Assembly (NCBI RefSeq): GCF_003048675.2
Contig: NZ_CP060707.1
Coordinates: 1,426,001-1,490,000 of the forward strand
Length of the DNA stretch: 64,000 bases
Direction: 5' to 3'
DNA from: Campylobacter concisus
Lineage (GTDB): Bacteria; Campylobacterota; Campylobacteria; Campylobacterales; Campylobacteraceae
In this document: positions 1 to 7,646 of the stretch, piece after piece
How positions within the stretch are numbered: position 1 is the first letter of the stretch
How the letters are laid out: each line of letters opens with the position of its first letter
Made by a program: the position numbers and the translations under genes
The notes under the pieces: generated by a model
What the model was told of the DNA's origin: nothing
Database searches by the model: none
The model's input: the letters and a program-made list of their open reading frames with translations, nothing else

Positions 1-271
1 ATTCATATTTTTTAGTTTTCCCTTCGCCGATATACTCGAAATATCTCACGCCATCATAAGCAAAAACGCCAAAAAGCCCAGCAAAGGGTGCGAGCGATTT
101 GTTACGATTAGTATCAAAGTAGCTTCTAAGTCCGTAAAAGTCCATATCTTTTTCGTCGATATATTCGCAGTCGATGCCGATTATCGTCTGTGTCTTGTCT
201 TCAGCAAGGTAGCTATTTTTAAATTTCTCTCTGATCGCTTCATAATAAAAAAGTGGTTGTTCTAAGAGCAT
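1..271 (-). CDS. trpE: Anthranilate synthase component I, N-terminal part (truncated by window edge)
   Basis: Only the first 90 codons are present; the gene runs off the left edge. The translation begins MLLEQPLFYYEAIREKF and contains APFAGLFGVFAYDGVRYFE, the N-terminal TrpE domain that carries tryptophan feedback control. The family makes anthranilate from chorismate and glutamine-derived ammonia, the first step of tryptophan synthesis, together with TrpG/TrpD. The ATG at 271 has an AAAAGG-type ribosome-binding site and a TATAAT box 25 bp upstream, so the leader is very short and holds no Trp-rich leader peptide. The catalytic chorismate-binding domain is outside the window, so the family call rests on the N-terminus only. 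Confidence 0.8.
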   Translation of the reverse strand, partial: MLLEQPLFYYEAIREKFKNSYLAEDKTQTIIGIDCEYIDEKDMDFYGLRSYFDTNRNKSLAPFAGLFGVFAYDGVRYFEYIGEGKTKKYE

Positions 272-295
272 CTTTTTCCTTTTAAATTTTTATTG

Positions 296-301
296 ATTAT
301 A
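296..301 (-). promoter_or_regulatory. -10 box of trpE promoter
   Basis: A perfect TATAAT on the minus strand, preceded by a T-rich tract, lies 25 bp upstream of the trpE ATG. Campylobacter sigma-70 promoters typically have a strong -10 and T-rich upstream periodicity without a -35 box. The expected transcript leader is about 15-20 nt. Confidence 0.6.
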
Positions 302-386
302 AAAAATTTTCGCTTTTATTTTTTAGAATTTTGGCTAAATTTTTAAATTTACGCCTTTTTTACTATTTTTTTAAGAGCCCCTTGGC

Positions 387-392
387 TAAAAT
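387..392 (+). promoter_or_regulatory. Possible -10 box for the TSUP exporter gene
   Basis: TAAAAT within GGCTAAAAT lies 24 bp before the ATG at 416, downstream of a T-rich tract. An AAGGGAG ribosome-binding site (404-410) follows. A/T-rich words are common here, so this is only a candidate. Confidence 0.35.
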
Positions 393-415
393 TTGCACCA
401 GTCAAGGGAGAAAAA

Positions 416-1156
416 ATGCTTTTTGTAGAACTTTTTATATTAGGTATCGGCGTTGGTTACATAGCTGGATTTTTTGGCATCGGTGGCGGCACAGTCGTCG
501 TTCCTATCATGGTTGCCTTTGGATACGGCGTCAAAGATGCCATTGGCATAAGCGTCATGCAGATGATCTTTAGCGCGACATTTGGCTCGTATCTAAACTA
601 CAAAGCTGGACTTTTAAAGCTAAACCGCGGCGTATTTTTGGGGCTTGGGGGTCTTGTGGGAGCAAGTTTTAGTGGTATCATCGTATCGCACGCGCCTGCA
701 CTCTTACTTGAGTCTATGCTTCTAGCAACATTTGTCTTTTCGCTTATAAAACTATACTTTTCACCAAACAGCGACGGCTCAAATGCAAATAATTCGCTCT
801 TTTTGCTATTTTTAGTTGGCGTTTTTGTTGGCGTTTTTGCCATTAGTATCGGCATCGGCGGAGGCGTATTTATCGCTCCTATCTTGGTAGGCTTTTTACG
901 CTACGAGCTAAAAAAAGCGGTCTCAATGGGCGTATTTTTCGTTATGTTTGCAGCCATCGCGGGCTTCATCTCACTCTCGCTAAATGGCCATATCTCATAC
1001 GCTGAGGGCGCATTTTTAGGCCTTGGCTCGCTAATAGGCGCATACTTTGGCACCAAAAAGACGCAAAATACCGACAAAAAAACACTTAAAAAATGGTTTT
1101 TGGTCTTTTACATAGCGATGATATGTTTGATATTAAAAGATATGTTTTTTGAGTAA
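416..1156 (+). CDS. TauE/SafE (TSUP) family membrane permease
   Basis: A 246-residue, strongly hydrophobic protein with the duplicated architecture of the TSUP family (sulfite/organosulfonate exporters). The glycine-rich repeat GIGGGTVVVPIM is near residue 21 and its counterpart GIGGGVFIAPIL near residue 145; each opens a half with about four membrane spans. It should sit in the inner membrane and export a small anion, possibly a sulfur compound, but the substrate cannot be read from sequence. The ATG at 416 is preceded by AAGGGAG at ideal spacing. The gene stands alone, divergent from trpE, and ends in a good intrinsic terminator. A longer overlapping frame at 331-573 is a shadow. Confidence 0.85.
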   Translation: MLFVELFILGIGVGYIAGFFGIGGGTVVVPIMVAFGYGVKDAIGISVMQMIFSATFGSYLNYKAGLLKLNRGVFLGLGGLVGASFSGIIVSHAPALLLESMLLATFVFSLIKLYFSPNSDGSNANNSLFLLFLVGVFVGVFAISIGIGGGVFIAPILVGFLRYELKKAVSMGVFFVMFAAIAGFISLSLNGHISYAEGAFLGLGSLIGAYFGTKKTQNTDKKTLKKWFLVFYIAMICLILKDMFFE

Positions 1157-1188
1157 GAGCATGGCTAAATTTGCCACGCTCTTTTTTT
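1157..1188 (+). terminator. Intrinsic terminator of the TSUP gene
   Basis: GAGCATGGC and GCCACGCTC form a 9-bp stem with one mismatch around an 8-nt loop and are followed by seven T residues. The hairpin starts directly after the TAA of the exporter gene. The minus-strand methyltransferase ends at 1187 inside the T-run; no comparable T-run follows in that direction. Confidence 0.8.
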
Positions 1189-2647
1189 AAATTTCTTCAA
1201 AAAAGTAGGCTTCGCTTAGTTTAAAAGCAAGCTCTTTTAGCTCATCTTCGCTTAAATTTACGCCCTTTGCAATCTCTTTAAAGCTAGCCTTGCCGTCAAA
1301 TTTCAAGGCGGCTTTGATCTCTTCAACGCTTAAGCTAAGCTTGCCATTTAGCTCATTAGCGAGCGAGATGACTGACGAGCTAGTATTTAGAAAATAGCCC
1401 AGATATGCCGCTGCCATAGGCTTTAGCCTAGTTTTTTTAGGCTCATAATCAAGCGTAATAAGTTTTGATGATGAAATTTTAGTGTTTTGATCATTTAAAA
1501 TTTCAAGTAGTCCCATAAAGCCCTCGCTCTCGCTTTCACCAAGAGCGGCTTTGACCTCGTCTAAATTTAGGCTTTGTGGATAAGCTTTGCTTAAAATTTC
1601 TTGCGTTTTTGTCCTTGGTTGCTCGCTAAAGTAGGCAAAATTTAGGCTATTTAGCTCGCTCTCTCCAAGCACCGCGTCAAAGTCATCAGTGCCATTTAGC
1701 CTTTCTTTGTGAGCGATGAGGCTTTTTCTAAAGGATCTATTAAACAAAAAGTCGTTTAGCTGCTCTTTTTTGATACGAGTGTTGTAGCTTTGCTCGATGT
1801 GCGCGTCAAATCGGTAAATCCCGGTCGAGCTTGCAAAGATATCGTTTAGTGAGGCGTCTATGACGTAGCAAAGTCCGTGTTTATCGATGTGTCTAGCAAA
1901 TTTATGAAAGTAAGTTGGCTCGTTACTCGCCTCCAAAAAGTCGTGCAAGATATAGTAGTCGCTACCCTTTGCGATGATGCCTTGCAAGAAATTTAACTGC
2001 GTCAAAAGTAGCTTCATGCTGTCTTTATAGACAACGTCGCTTTGGTTTTGCAGGCTAAATTTCAAATAATCCTGCAAGAAATTTAACTCTTCTTTGACGT
2101 GAGGAAGTGAGTCTTTATCGCCCCTATTTGCGCTCGCAAAGAGCATGAAATCTCTTAAGATATCAAGGCTCTTCCAGCCTGGGTAGGTGTTATAAGAGAC
2201 GTAGGCGATGCCATCTTTGCTAAGTAGCGCCTTTATCGTTGCAAGTAGCGCGTCTCTCACGTTTGGGCTCACCCAACTATAAACGCCGTGAGCGATGATG
2301 TAGTCAAACTCGCCAAGCTCTTTGATATCGTGCTCATTCATATGCAAAAAGTCGCGCTCAAGAAGGGTGAAATTTTCTAAATTCATCTTCTTTGCGATCT
2401 TGTTGCCCTCTTCTACTTGGTGGCTTGAGATGTCGATGCCAACGACCTTTGCCTCTTTGTGCGAAGCTGCAAATGGCAAGATGTTGCCACCGTATGATGA
2501 ACCAAGCTCAAGCACTCTAGCGTCTTTTAAATTTGCCGCCTTTAGCCCTAGAAATTTAGCAACCGCCTCTATCCTAACAGGCGAGCAGTCGCTAAATGCA
2601 GCTGAGAAATAAGGAATTTCATCGTAAGCTTTTTTTGCCTTATTCAT
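1187..2647 (-). CDS. Class I SAM-dependent methyltransferase with methyltransferase regulatory domain
   Basis: 486 residues. The N-terminal half is a Rossmann-type methyltransferase with SAM-binding motif I VLELGSSYGGN (45-55) and an acidic strand-2 residue in VVGIDIS. The middle region resembles the 'methyltransferase regulatory domain' (PF10119 type) found after such enzymes, and the C-terminal 100 residues are a predicted helical extension. The substrate is unknown; related proteins are often annotated only as methyltransferases. The start overlaps the serC stop as TAATG, so the gene is translationally coupled as the last member of the CYTH/CHAD-ubiE-xseA-serC operon. The family call is firm; the function is not. 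Confidence 0.75.
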   Translation of the reverse strand: MNKAKKAYDEIPYFSAAFSDCSPVRIEAVAKFLGLKAANLKDARVLELGSSYGGNILPFAASHKEAKVVGIDISSHQVEEGNKIAKKMNLENFTLLERDFLHMNEHDIKELGEFDYIIAHGVYSWVSPNVRDALLATIKALLSKDGIAYVSYNTYPGWKSLDILRDFMLFASANRGDKDSLPHVKEELNFLQDYLKFSLQNQSDVVYKDSMKLLLTQLNFLQGIIAKGSDYYILHDFLEASNEPTYFHKFARHIDKHGLCYVIDASLNDIFASSTGIYRFDAHIEQSYNTRIKKEQLNDFLFNRSFRKSLIAHKERLNGTDDFDAVLGESELNSLNFAYFSEQPRTKTQEILSKAYPQSLNLDEVKAALGESESEGFMGLLEILNDQNTKISSSKLITLDYEPKKTRLKPMAAAYLGYFLNTSSSVISLANELNGKLSLSVEEIKAALKFDGKASFKEIAKGVNLSEDELKELAFKLSEAYFFEEI

Positions 2648-3726
2648 TAGCCGTGCTTTCTGGCAAATTCTCTCATAAACTCGCCAAGTTTCTCGACGTC
2701 GCTTTGACTAACGGCGTTATAGATAGAGGCTCTTATGCCGCCAAGATGTCTGTGACCTTTTAGTCCAAGCATGCCCTCTTTTAGCGCTTCTTCGACAAAA
2801 ACTGGCTCAAGCGCATGATCTTTTGGTATCGTAAAGCTCACGTTCATATCTGATCTGCTTGATTTTTTGGCATGTCCCACGTAAAAGCCATTTGAGCCGT
2901 CTATTATGCTATAAAGCGTGCTTGCTTTTTTGGCATTTATCTTCTCAACCTCGGCAAGTCCGCCAAGATCTAGTAGGTGCTGCATGGTTAAATTTAAAAG
3001 ATAAATTCCAAAAGTTGGCGGTGTGTTGTAAAGTGAGTTTGCCTCTACGTGCGTTTTGTAGCGTAAAAACATAGGGACGTTTTGGCTGCTCACGCGATCA
3101 ACTAGATCTTTTCTTAAAATGACGATAGTCACGCCGCTTGGGCCTGCATTTTTCTGAGCGCCGCCGTATAGCAAGCCAATACTGCTAAAATCAAGCGGTC
3201 TAGCAAAAAAGTCGCTCGAAGCATCGACAACTAGGGGCGATTTGGTCTTTGGCATAGCCTTATACTGCGTGCCATAAATCGTGTTATTTGAGCAGATGTA
3301 GGCGTAGTCGGCGTCATCGCTAAATTTAAACTCAGGTATGTAAGAGAAATTCTCATCCTCGCTGCTTGCAACGACATCTACATTTACGCCAAGCACTTTA
3401 GCCTCTTTGATCGCTTTGTTTGTCCAAACGCCAGTATTTGCGTACTCGGCCTTGCCACCTTGATATAAATTCATCGGTATCATGCTAAATTGCAAGTGTG
3501 CGCCGCCTTGCAAAAATAAAATTTCATACTCATCGCCGATGCCATAAAGCTTTCTTATCTTATCCATCGCGCCAAAGTGGATCTCCTCAAAGGTCTTGCT
3601 TCTGTGGCTGATCTCCATGATCGAGTAGCCCTCGCCTCTGTAGTCGGTAAATTCGGCTTTTGCGTGCTCTAAAACATCTAATGGTATCGCGCTTGGGCCT
3701 GCGCTAAAGTTGATTTTTCTACTCAT
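2647..3726 (-). CDS. serC: Phosphoserine aminotransferase
   Basis: A 359-residue class V aminotransferase starting [13 protein letters not shown], the SerC N-terminal signature. The PLP lysine is K192 in [13 protein letters not shown], and [13 protein letters not shown] and [14 protein letters not shown] are also family hallmarks. It converts 3-phosphohydroxypyruvate and glutamate to O-phosphoserine and can also act in the PLP pathway. serB, the next serine-pathway enzyme, is at 20883-21509. It lies 2 bp after xseA and is joined to the methyltransferase by TAATG. Full length for the family. Confidence 0.95.
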   Translation of the reverse strand: MSRKINFSAGPSAIPLDVLEHAKAEFTDYRGEGYSIMEISHRSKTFEEIHFGAMDKIRKLYGIGDEYEILFLQGGAHLQFSMIPMNLYQGGKAEYANTGVWTNKAIKEAKVLGVNVDVVASSEDENFSYIPEFKFSDDADYAYICSNNTIYGTQYKAMPKTKSPLVVDASSDFFARPLDFSSIGLLYGGAQKNAGPSGVTIVILRKDLVDRVSSQNVPMFLRYKTHVEANSLYNTPPTFGIYLLNLTMQHLLDLGGLAEVEKINAKKASTLYSIIDGSNGFYVGHAKKSSRSDMNVSFTIPKDHALEPVFVEEALKEGMLGLKGHRHLGGIRASIYNAVSQSDVEKLGEFMREFARKHG

Positions 3727-3728
3727 TT

Positions 3729-4895
3729 TTACTCCTTGATAATTGCTTTTTTATGTGTATTTTGCGAGATAAGCTCGATCTCATCATTCAAATTTAAATC
3801 CCTAAGATCAGCCCTCTTGCCATCTTTTCTAACCTCGATAAGCCCCTTCGTGCTCTCAAAAAAGAGCTCCCTCATCTCATAAGCCTTCTCAAGCGAGCCA
3901 AGAGCTGAGCCAAGAAGCAAGAGCTTTCTTTGCACGGCGTTTGTTAGGGCATTTTGCTTGTTTGCCACCTCGCTAAATTTTAGCTCGATCCTAGCTTTTA
4001 GGGCGTTTGATGAAAATTTAGAAAGTAGTAAATTTAGCAGATTTTGCTTCTTTGTGATCTTTAAATTTAATGCGCTATCAAGATCGTCGCTGAGCCTATC
4101 AAGATACTGGAAAAACGCCTCTTCATCAGGCAATAGATCAAGCATGGCTGCACTTGGCGTAAGCGATCTGCGGTCTGCCACAAAGTCACTTATAACGTAG
4201 TCGATCTCATGTCCGATAGCGCTTATGACTGGCGTTTTGGTAGCGTAAATTTCACGTGCTAGACCCTCGTCGTTAAAGCACCAAAGATCCTCTTTGCTGC
4301 CGCCTCCACGAGCCAAAACGATCACATCAACGCCGTATTTATCGGCCCTTCGCAAGGCTTTTATAAGCGAGCTTGGAGCACTTTCGCCCTGAGTTAGCGC
4401 GTCAAATATATAAATTTCACTTAGCCTCCAGCGGCTCGTGACGACTTTTAGCATATCCTGAAGTGCTGCTGAAGTGGCGCTTGTGACAAGGGCTATTTTT
4501 TTAGGTAAATTTGATATCTCTTTTTTTGCGCCGATGTCAAAAAGCCCCTCGTTTTCGAGCTTTTCTTTAAGCTGTCTAAACGCAAGCTCAAGCTCGCCCT
4601 CACCATCTGGCAACATAGCACTAGCCACTAGCTGATACGACCCACTTGGCGAATAAATGGTCACTTTGCCATAAATTTTGACCTTTAGTCCCTCTTTTGG
4701 CAGGAATTTTACCTTTTGGTTATTCATACGATACATCACAGCTGAGATACTTGACTTTTCGTCCTTTAGCGTGAAGTACCAGTGCCCAGAAGCGTGCTTT
4801 GTTAGGCGCGAAATTTCGCCACTTACCTCGACATAGTCAAGCGTAGCTTCAAGCAGTGCCTTTGCTTTTTCGTTTAGCTCAGATACGCTAAGCAT
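3729..4895 (-). CDS. xseA: Exodeoxyribonuclease VII large subunit
   Basis: 388 residues. The N-terminal OB-fold includes [20 protein letters not shown] (about 22-41). The nuclease core has the XseA signatures [19 protein letters not shown] and [20 protein letters not shown]. The C-terminus is shorter than in E. coli XseA (about 450 residues), as in other epsilonproteobacteria. The enzyme degrades single-stranded DNA with the small subunit XseB, which is not in this window. The gene overlaps ubiE by 8 bp and is followed 2 bp later by serC, as part of the same operon. Confidence 0.93.
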   Translation of the reverse strand: MLSVSELNEKAKALLEATLDYVEVSGEISRLTKHASGHWYFTLKDEKSSISAVMYRMNNQKVKFLPKEGLKVKIYGKVTIYSPSGSYQLVASAMLPDGEGELELAFRQLKEKLENEGLFDIGAKKEISNLPKKIALVTSATSAALQDMLKVVTSRWRLSEIYIFDALTQGESAPSSLIKALRRADKYGVDVIVLARGGGSKEDLWCFNDEGLAREIYATKTPVISAIGHEIDYVISDFVADRRSLTPSAAMLDLLPDEEAFFQYLDRLSDDLDSALNLKITKKQNLLNLLLSKFSSNALKARIELKFSEVANKQNALTNAVQRKLLLLGSALGSLEKAYEMRELFFESTKGLIEVRKDGKRADLRDLNLNDEIELISQNTHKKAIIKE

Positions 4896-5610
4896 TGATC
4901 TCTTTGACCTTTTTGGCGATAAATAGTGTCGAGATATCCATGCTAAAGCCCTTGCAAAGCTCTATCTCAAAGCCAGCCTCCACAAGCTCATCGCAAAAGC
5001 TCTTTGCATCGAGGAAATTTTCTATCGAGCTTGGCAGATACTCGTATGCCTCTTTGTTTTTCGAGATAAAGCCGCCTATACTTGGCAAAATTTTACTTAA
5101 GTAAAAATCTCTTAGCGCAGTTATAAAGCCCTTTTTCTGGCGCTTTGTAAATTCAAGCACGACGACGTAGCCTCCCTTGTCCAAGACCCTATTAAACTCT
5201 CTTAGTGCAGCCTTTCGCTCGACCACGTTTCTGATGCCGTAGCTTATACTTAAAATTTGAGCTTCACCGCCTGCAAGCGTCGTATTATCAGCATATGCCT
5301 CTATAAATTTAAAATTTGGAAATTTCGCCCTCGCCTCTTTTAGCATACCGCTTGATGGGTCGATGCCAGTTAGGTTTTTTATCTCCACATCAAATTCTTT
5401 TGAAATTTCACTCCAAAGCCCCATCATATCGCCAGTGCCGCAAGCCACGTCGACGATATTTATGCTTTTATTTTTAAAAATTTCTAGCATATATCTGCAA
5501 GCAAATTTCCTCCAGCTCACATCCACGCCAAGGCTTAGCACCCTGTTTGCGACGTCGTAAGTCGGGGCGATCTGATTAAACATATCAACTATTTTTTCTT
5601 GTTTTTGCAT
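4888..5610 (-). CDS. ubiE: Demethylmenaquinone methyltransferase (UbiE/MenG)
   Basis: 240 residues with the UbiE/COQ5 features: MFNQIAPTYDVANRVLSLGVD near the start, SAM motif VDVACGTGDMMG (about 54-65), LSISYGIRNVVER and VVVLEFTKRQKKGF. It methylates demethylmenaquinone to menaquinone, the main respiratory quinone of Campylobacter, at the inner membrane face. The gene is 13 bp downstream of the CYTH/CHAD gene and overlaps xseA by 8 bp. Campylobacter does not make ubiquinone, so the menaquinone role is the natural one. Confidence 0.93.
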   Translation of the reverse strand: MQKQEKIVDMFNQIAPTYDVANRVLSLGVDVSWRKFACRYMLEIFKNKSINIVDVACGTGDMMGLWSEISKEFDVEIKNLTGIDPSSGMLKEARAKFPNFKFIEAYADNTTLAGGEAQILSISYGIRNVVERKAALREFNRVLDKGGYVVVLEFTKRQKKGFITALRDFYLSKILPSIGGFISKNKEAYEYLPSSIENFLDAKSFCDELVEAGFEIELCKGFSMDISTLFIAKKVKEINA

Positions 5611-5623
5611 AAATTTTAGACCT

Positions 5624-7030
5624 TTATATGTAGTAAATTTTTAAATTTCGCGAGATCTTGCGAGTTGCTTTTATAAATTTAAGCCGCTTTTTTAGTATCT
5701 CTTCTCTGGTTTTGTAAATTTGTTTGTAAATTTTGCTCTCAAGTTTTTCTTTGCCGGCAACCTCTGGCAAGCGCTCTAAGATGCCCAGCCAGACATCATA
5801 GTCTTGAAGTGCGCCAAATATCTCTTGCATATCTTTTAGCCGCTCTTCATACTTTTTAATCCCGTCAAAATAAAAGATCTCACTCAAAAACTCGTAGGCA
5901 TATCTCACCTTTTTAAGCTCGATCCTGATCTTGTGAAAGCTATCATTTGGGCAGTCTTGATCTAGGCTTTTTAGTCTTTTTTGAGCCAAAACTAGAAGCG
6001 TTCTTAGCTTAAACGAGCCAAGGCGCGAAAGGCTCACGTCAAAGAGCTTTGACCTGTAAAACTCGCCCTCGTTTAAAAATATCTCCCACTCTTTTAAAAA
6101 TGCGTAGTTTTCCTCGTCGCTAAGGTAACTTTTAACGTTTTCATACTCTAAATTTAGAGCCTTTTGCACAAAGTAAATAAGCTCATTTGCGTGCTTTTGC
6201 TCGCTTAAAAAGTCTAAAAATATGTCTAAGTCTCGCTTTTTGTTGGTTGAATTTGCCAAAATTTTAAAATTCTCTCCAAAAAAAAGCGTCACCTTCTCAT
6301 CAAAAACTCCGTTAAAAATTTTAAGTAGCGACCTAACTTTTCTTAAATTTACTCGCAGGTTGTGTAAAATTTCTTCGTCGTGATCTTGCAGATAGTCACT
6401 CTTTAGCCTCTTTATATCTTTATATATGCTTAAAAATAAAGCTCTAAGTGCCTCGCCACTTTTTAAATTCGCAGTAAAATTTGGTGAAATTTCTTTGTTT
6501 TTAAAGACATTGTAGGCTCTTTTGTAGTCGATTTGTTCATTTTCATTTGCGTGAATGGCAAGAAATTTGTTTTTATATCTTTTATCGCAGGTAACATCGG
6601 CCTTACAAAACTGCTCCAAAAATGATGGCAATTTAAAATATACAGCCTCATTTTCATCACTAAATTCTATCTCAAACGTGCAAAGCCCATTTAAGTCATC
6701 TTTAAAAATATCGATGTTGCAGGGATTATTGTTTAGCCAAAAAATGTATCTATCTTTTGTGATGACGCGTCCAATGCGGTTTTTTAGAGCCTTTTTAAAC
6801 TCCGCTTTTTCGCAAAATTCCTCATTTTCTTCTCTTATAAGACCTTTGCCGACCTTGATCGTTTTTATAAATTTACCCTCTTCACTTCTGAAGCGGATCT
6901 CTTCATTTTGCGTGATCTTGGTATAAAACTGAGAAATTTCAAGGTGCTTAAAGCTTACTCCAGCATCTTTTAGAAAATCTAGAATTTGAGAATTTTTGAG
7001 TAAAAATTTACGCTCTATCTCCAAACCCAC
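5624..7030 (-). CDS. CYTH-CHAD domain protein
   Basis: 468 residues beginning at GTG (7030) with GGAG upstream. The first 150 residues are a CYTH triphosphate-tunnel domain, with the E-x-E-x-K signature in EIERK (residues 4-8) and further basic and acidic strand residues (FIKTIKVGKG, CTFEIEFSDE). Residues ~190-460 are a CHAD domain: alpha-helical, with repeated conserved His and basic residues (HNLRVNLRKVRSLLKIF, FHKIRIELKKVRYAYEF). CYTH enzymes hydrolyse inorganic triphosphate or similar, and CHAD domains bind polyphosphate. A role in polyphosphate or triphosphate handling is the likely reading, but the substrate is unproven. First gene of the operon, with its own extended -10 promoter. Confidence 0.85.
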   Translation of the reverse strand: MGLEIERKFLLKNSQILDFLKDAGVSFKHLEISQFYTKITQNEEIRFRSEEGKFIKTIKVGKGLIREENEEFCEKAEFKKALKNRIGRVITKDRYIFWLNNNPCNIDIFKDDLNGLCTFEIEFSDENEAVYFKLPSFLEQFCKADVTCDKRYKNKFLAIHANENEQIDYKRAYNVFKNKEISPNFTANLKSGEALRALFLSIYKDIKRLKSDYLQDHDEEILHNLRVNLRKVRSLLKIFNGVFDEKVTLFFGENFKILANSTNKKRDLDIFLDFLSEQKHANELIYFVQKALNLEYENVKSYLSDEENYAFLKEWEIFLNEGEFYRSKLFDVSLSRLGSFKLRTLLVLAQKRLKSLDQDCPNDSFHKIRIELKKVRYAYEFLSEIFYFDGIKKYEERLKDMQEIFGALQDYDVWLGILERLPEVAGKEKLESKIYKQIYKTREEILKKRLKFIKATRKISRNLKIYYI

Positions 7031-7054
7031 ATTTTTCTCCGAAATTTTTTGTTT

Positions 7055-7063
7055 ATTTTAGCA
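7055..7063 (-). promoter_or_regulatory. Extended -10 promoter of the CYTH/CHAD-ubiE-xseA-serC operon
   Basis: On the minus strand the sequence TGCTAAAAT (extended -10) is followed about 25 bp later by the GTG start. TATTTTAAG lies upstream, giving the T-rich phasing usual for Campylobacter sigma-70 promoters. Confidence 0.5.
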
Positions 7064-7125
7064 AGTTAGTGCTTAAAATAATGAGAAAAAGCTAATTTCA
7101 GGCTTGTTTGAAGTGTTTTATGAAG

Positions 7126-7161
7126 AAAAAAATTTATGTTGCGTGATGCAACATAAATTTT
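7126..7161 (-). terminator. Intrinsic terminator of perR
   Basis: A perfect 14-bp inverted repeat (7129-7142 and 7148-7161, arms rich in ATGTTGC/GCAACAT) surrounds a 5-nt loop 3 bp after the perR stop. On the minus strand the hairpin runs into seven T residues. It separates perR from the following CYTH/CHAD operon. Confidence 0.8.
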
Positions 7162-7164
7162 GCC

Positions 7165-7575
7165 TTATCGGCAGTGCTTACAGCTTTTTACGCTAGCAAC
7201 GATATTTAGGCGCTCGATGATATTACCGATCTTTTTTTCAAGCGCCTCTTGGTATTTGCCAAGCTCTGAGTCATCATAGCTCATATCCTCGACGCTACCG
7301 CAGTTTTCGCAAACCACGTGGATATGCGGATGCTCGTAAATGTCATATCTCGCCTTTTGATTTACGATATTTACTTCAACCACAAGACCCTCATCTTTTA
7401 GAGTGTTTAGGTTTTTATAAACAGTTGCGAGCGAAACTGATGGATTTTCTTTCAAAATTTCATCATAAAGCTCATCGATCGTTGGATGTGTGTGACGATC
7501 AAGAATTCTCAAAACGCTAAGACGCTGCGGCGTTACTTTAAGCCCAGACTGTTTTAGCAACGATACATATTGCAT
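7165..7575 (-). CDS. perR: Peroxide stress regulator, Fur family
   Basis: A 136-residue Fur-family repressor. The winged helix holds LKVTPQRLSVLRIL (12-25) and SLATVYKNLNTLKDEGLV (48-65). Metal sites include the DIYEHPHIHVVC histidines (H82, H84, H86) and two Cys pairs for structural zinc, C89/C92 and C132/C135. The wording is closer to Campylobacter PerR than to Fur. PerR proteins sense peroxide by metal-catalysed oxidation and repress katA, ahpC and themselves. The position downstream of dxs matches C. jejuni. It is separated from dxs by 71 bp and ends in a strong terminator, so it is probably a single-gene unit. Confidence 0.88.
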   Translation of the reverse strand: MQYVSLLKQSGLKVTPQRLSVLRILDRHTHPTIDELYDEILKENPSVSLATVYKNLNTLKDEGLVVEVNIVNQKARYDIYEHPHIHVVCENCGSVEDMSYDDSELGKYQEALEKKIGNIIERLNIVASVKSCKHCR

Positions 7576-7603
7576 AATTTTCCCCTATACAAATTTTTGC
7601 TTT

Positions 7604-7612
7604 ATGCTAGCA
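7604..7612 (-). promoter_or_regulatory. Candidate perR promoter (extended -10)
   Basis: TGCTAGCAT on the minus strand lies about 30 bp upstream of the perR ATG, in an A/T-rich 71-bp gap with repeated TATTAAA/TTTAATA words that could be PerR half-sites. Neither element is strong, and the promoter is offered only as the best match in the gap. Confidence 0.3.
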
Positions 7613-7646
7613 AAAGTAATATTAAACGTTTCTTTATTAAATGATA

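Noticed and set aside
331..573. 80-codon ORF overlapping the start of the TSUP gene
   Set aside because: The Trp/Arg-rich translation is implausible; the overlapping frame from 416 has a proper ribosome-binding site and family motifs.
7576..7646. A defined PerR box upstream of perR
   Set aside because: A/T-rich partial dyads such as TTAATATCATTTAAT are present, but none is a clear inverted repeat and similar words are common in the window.
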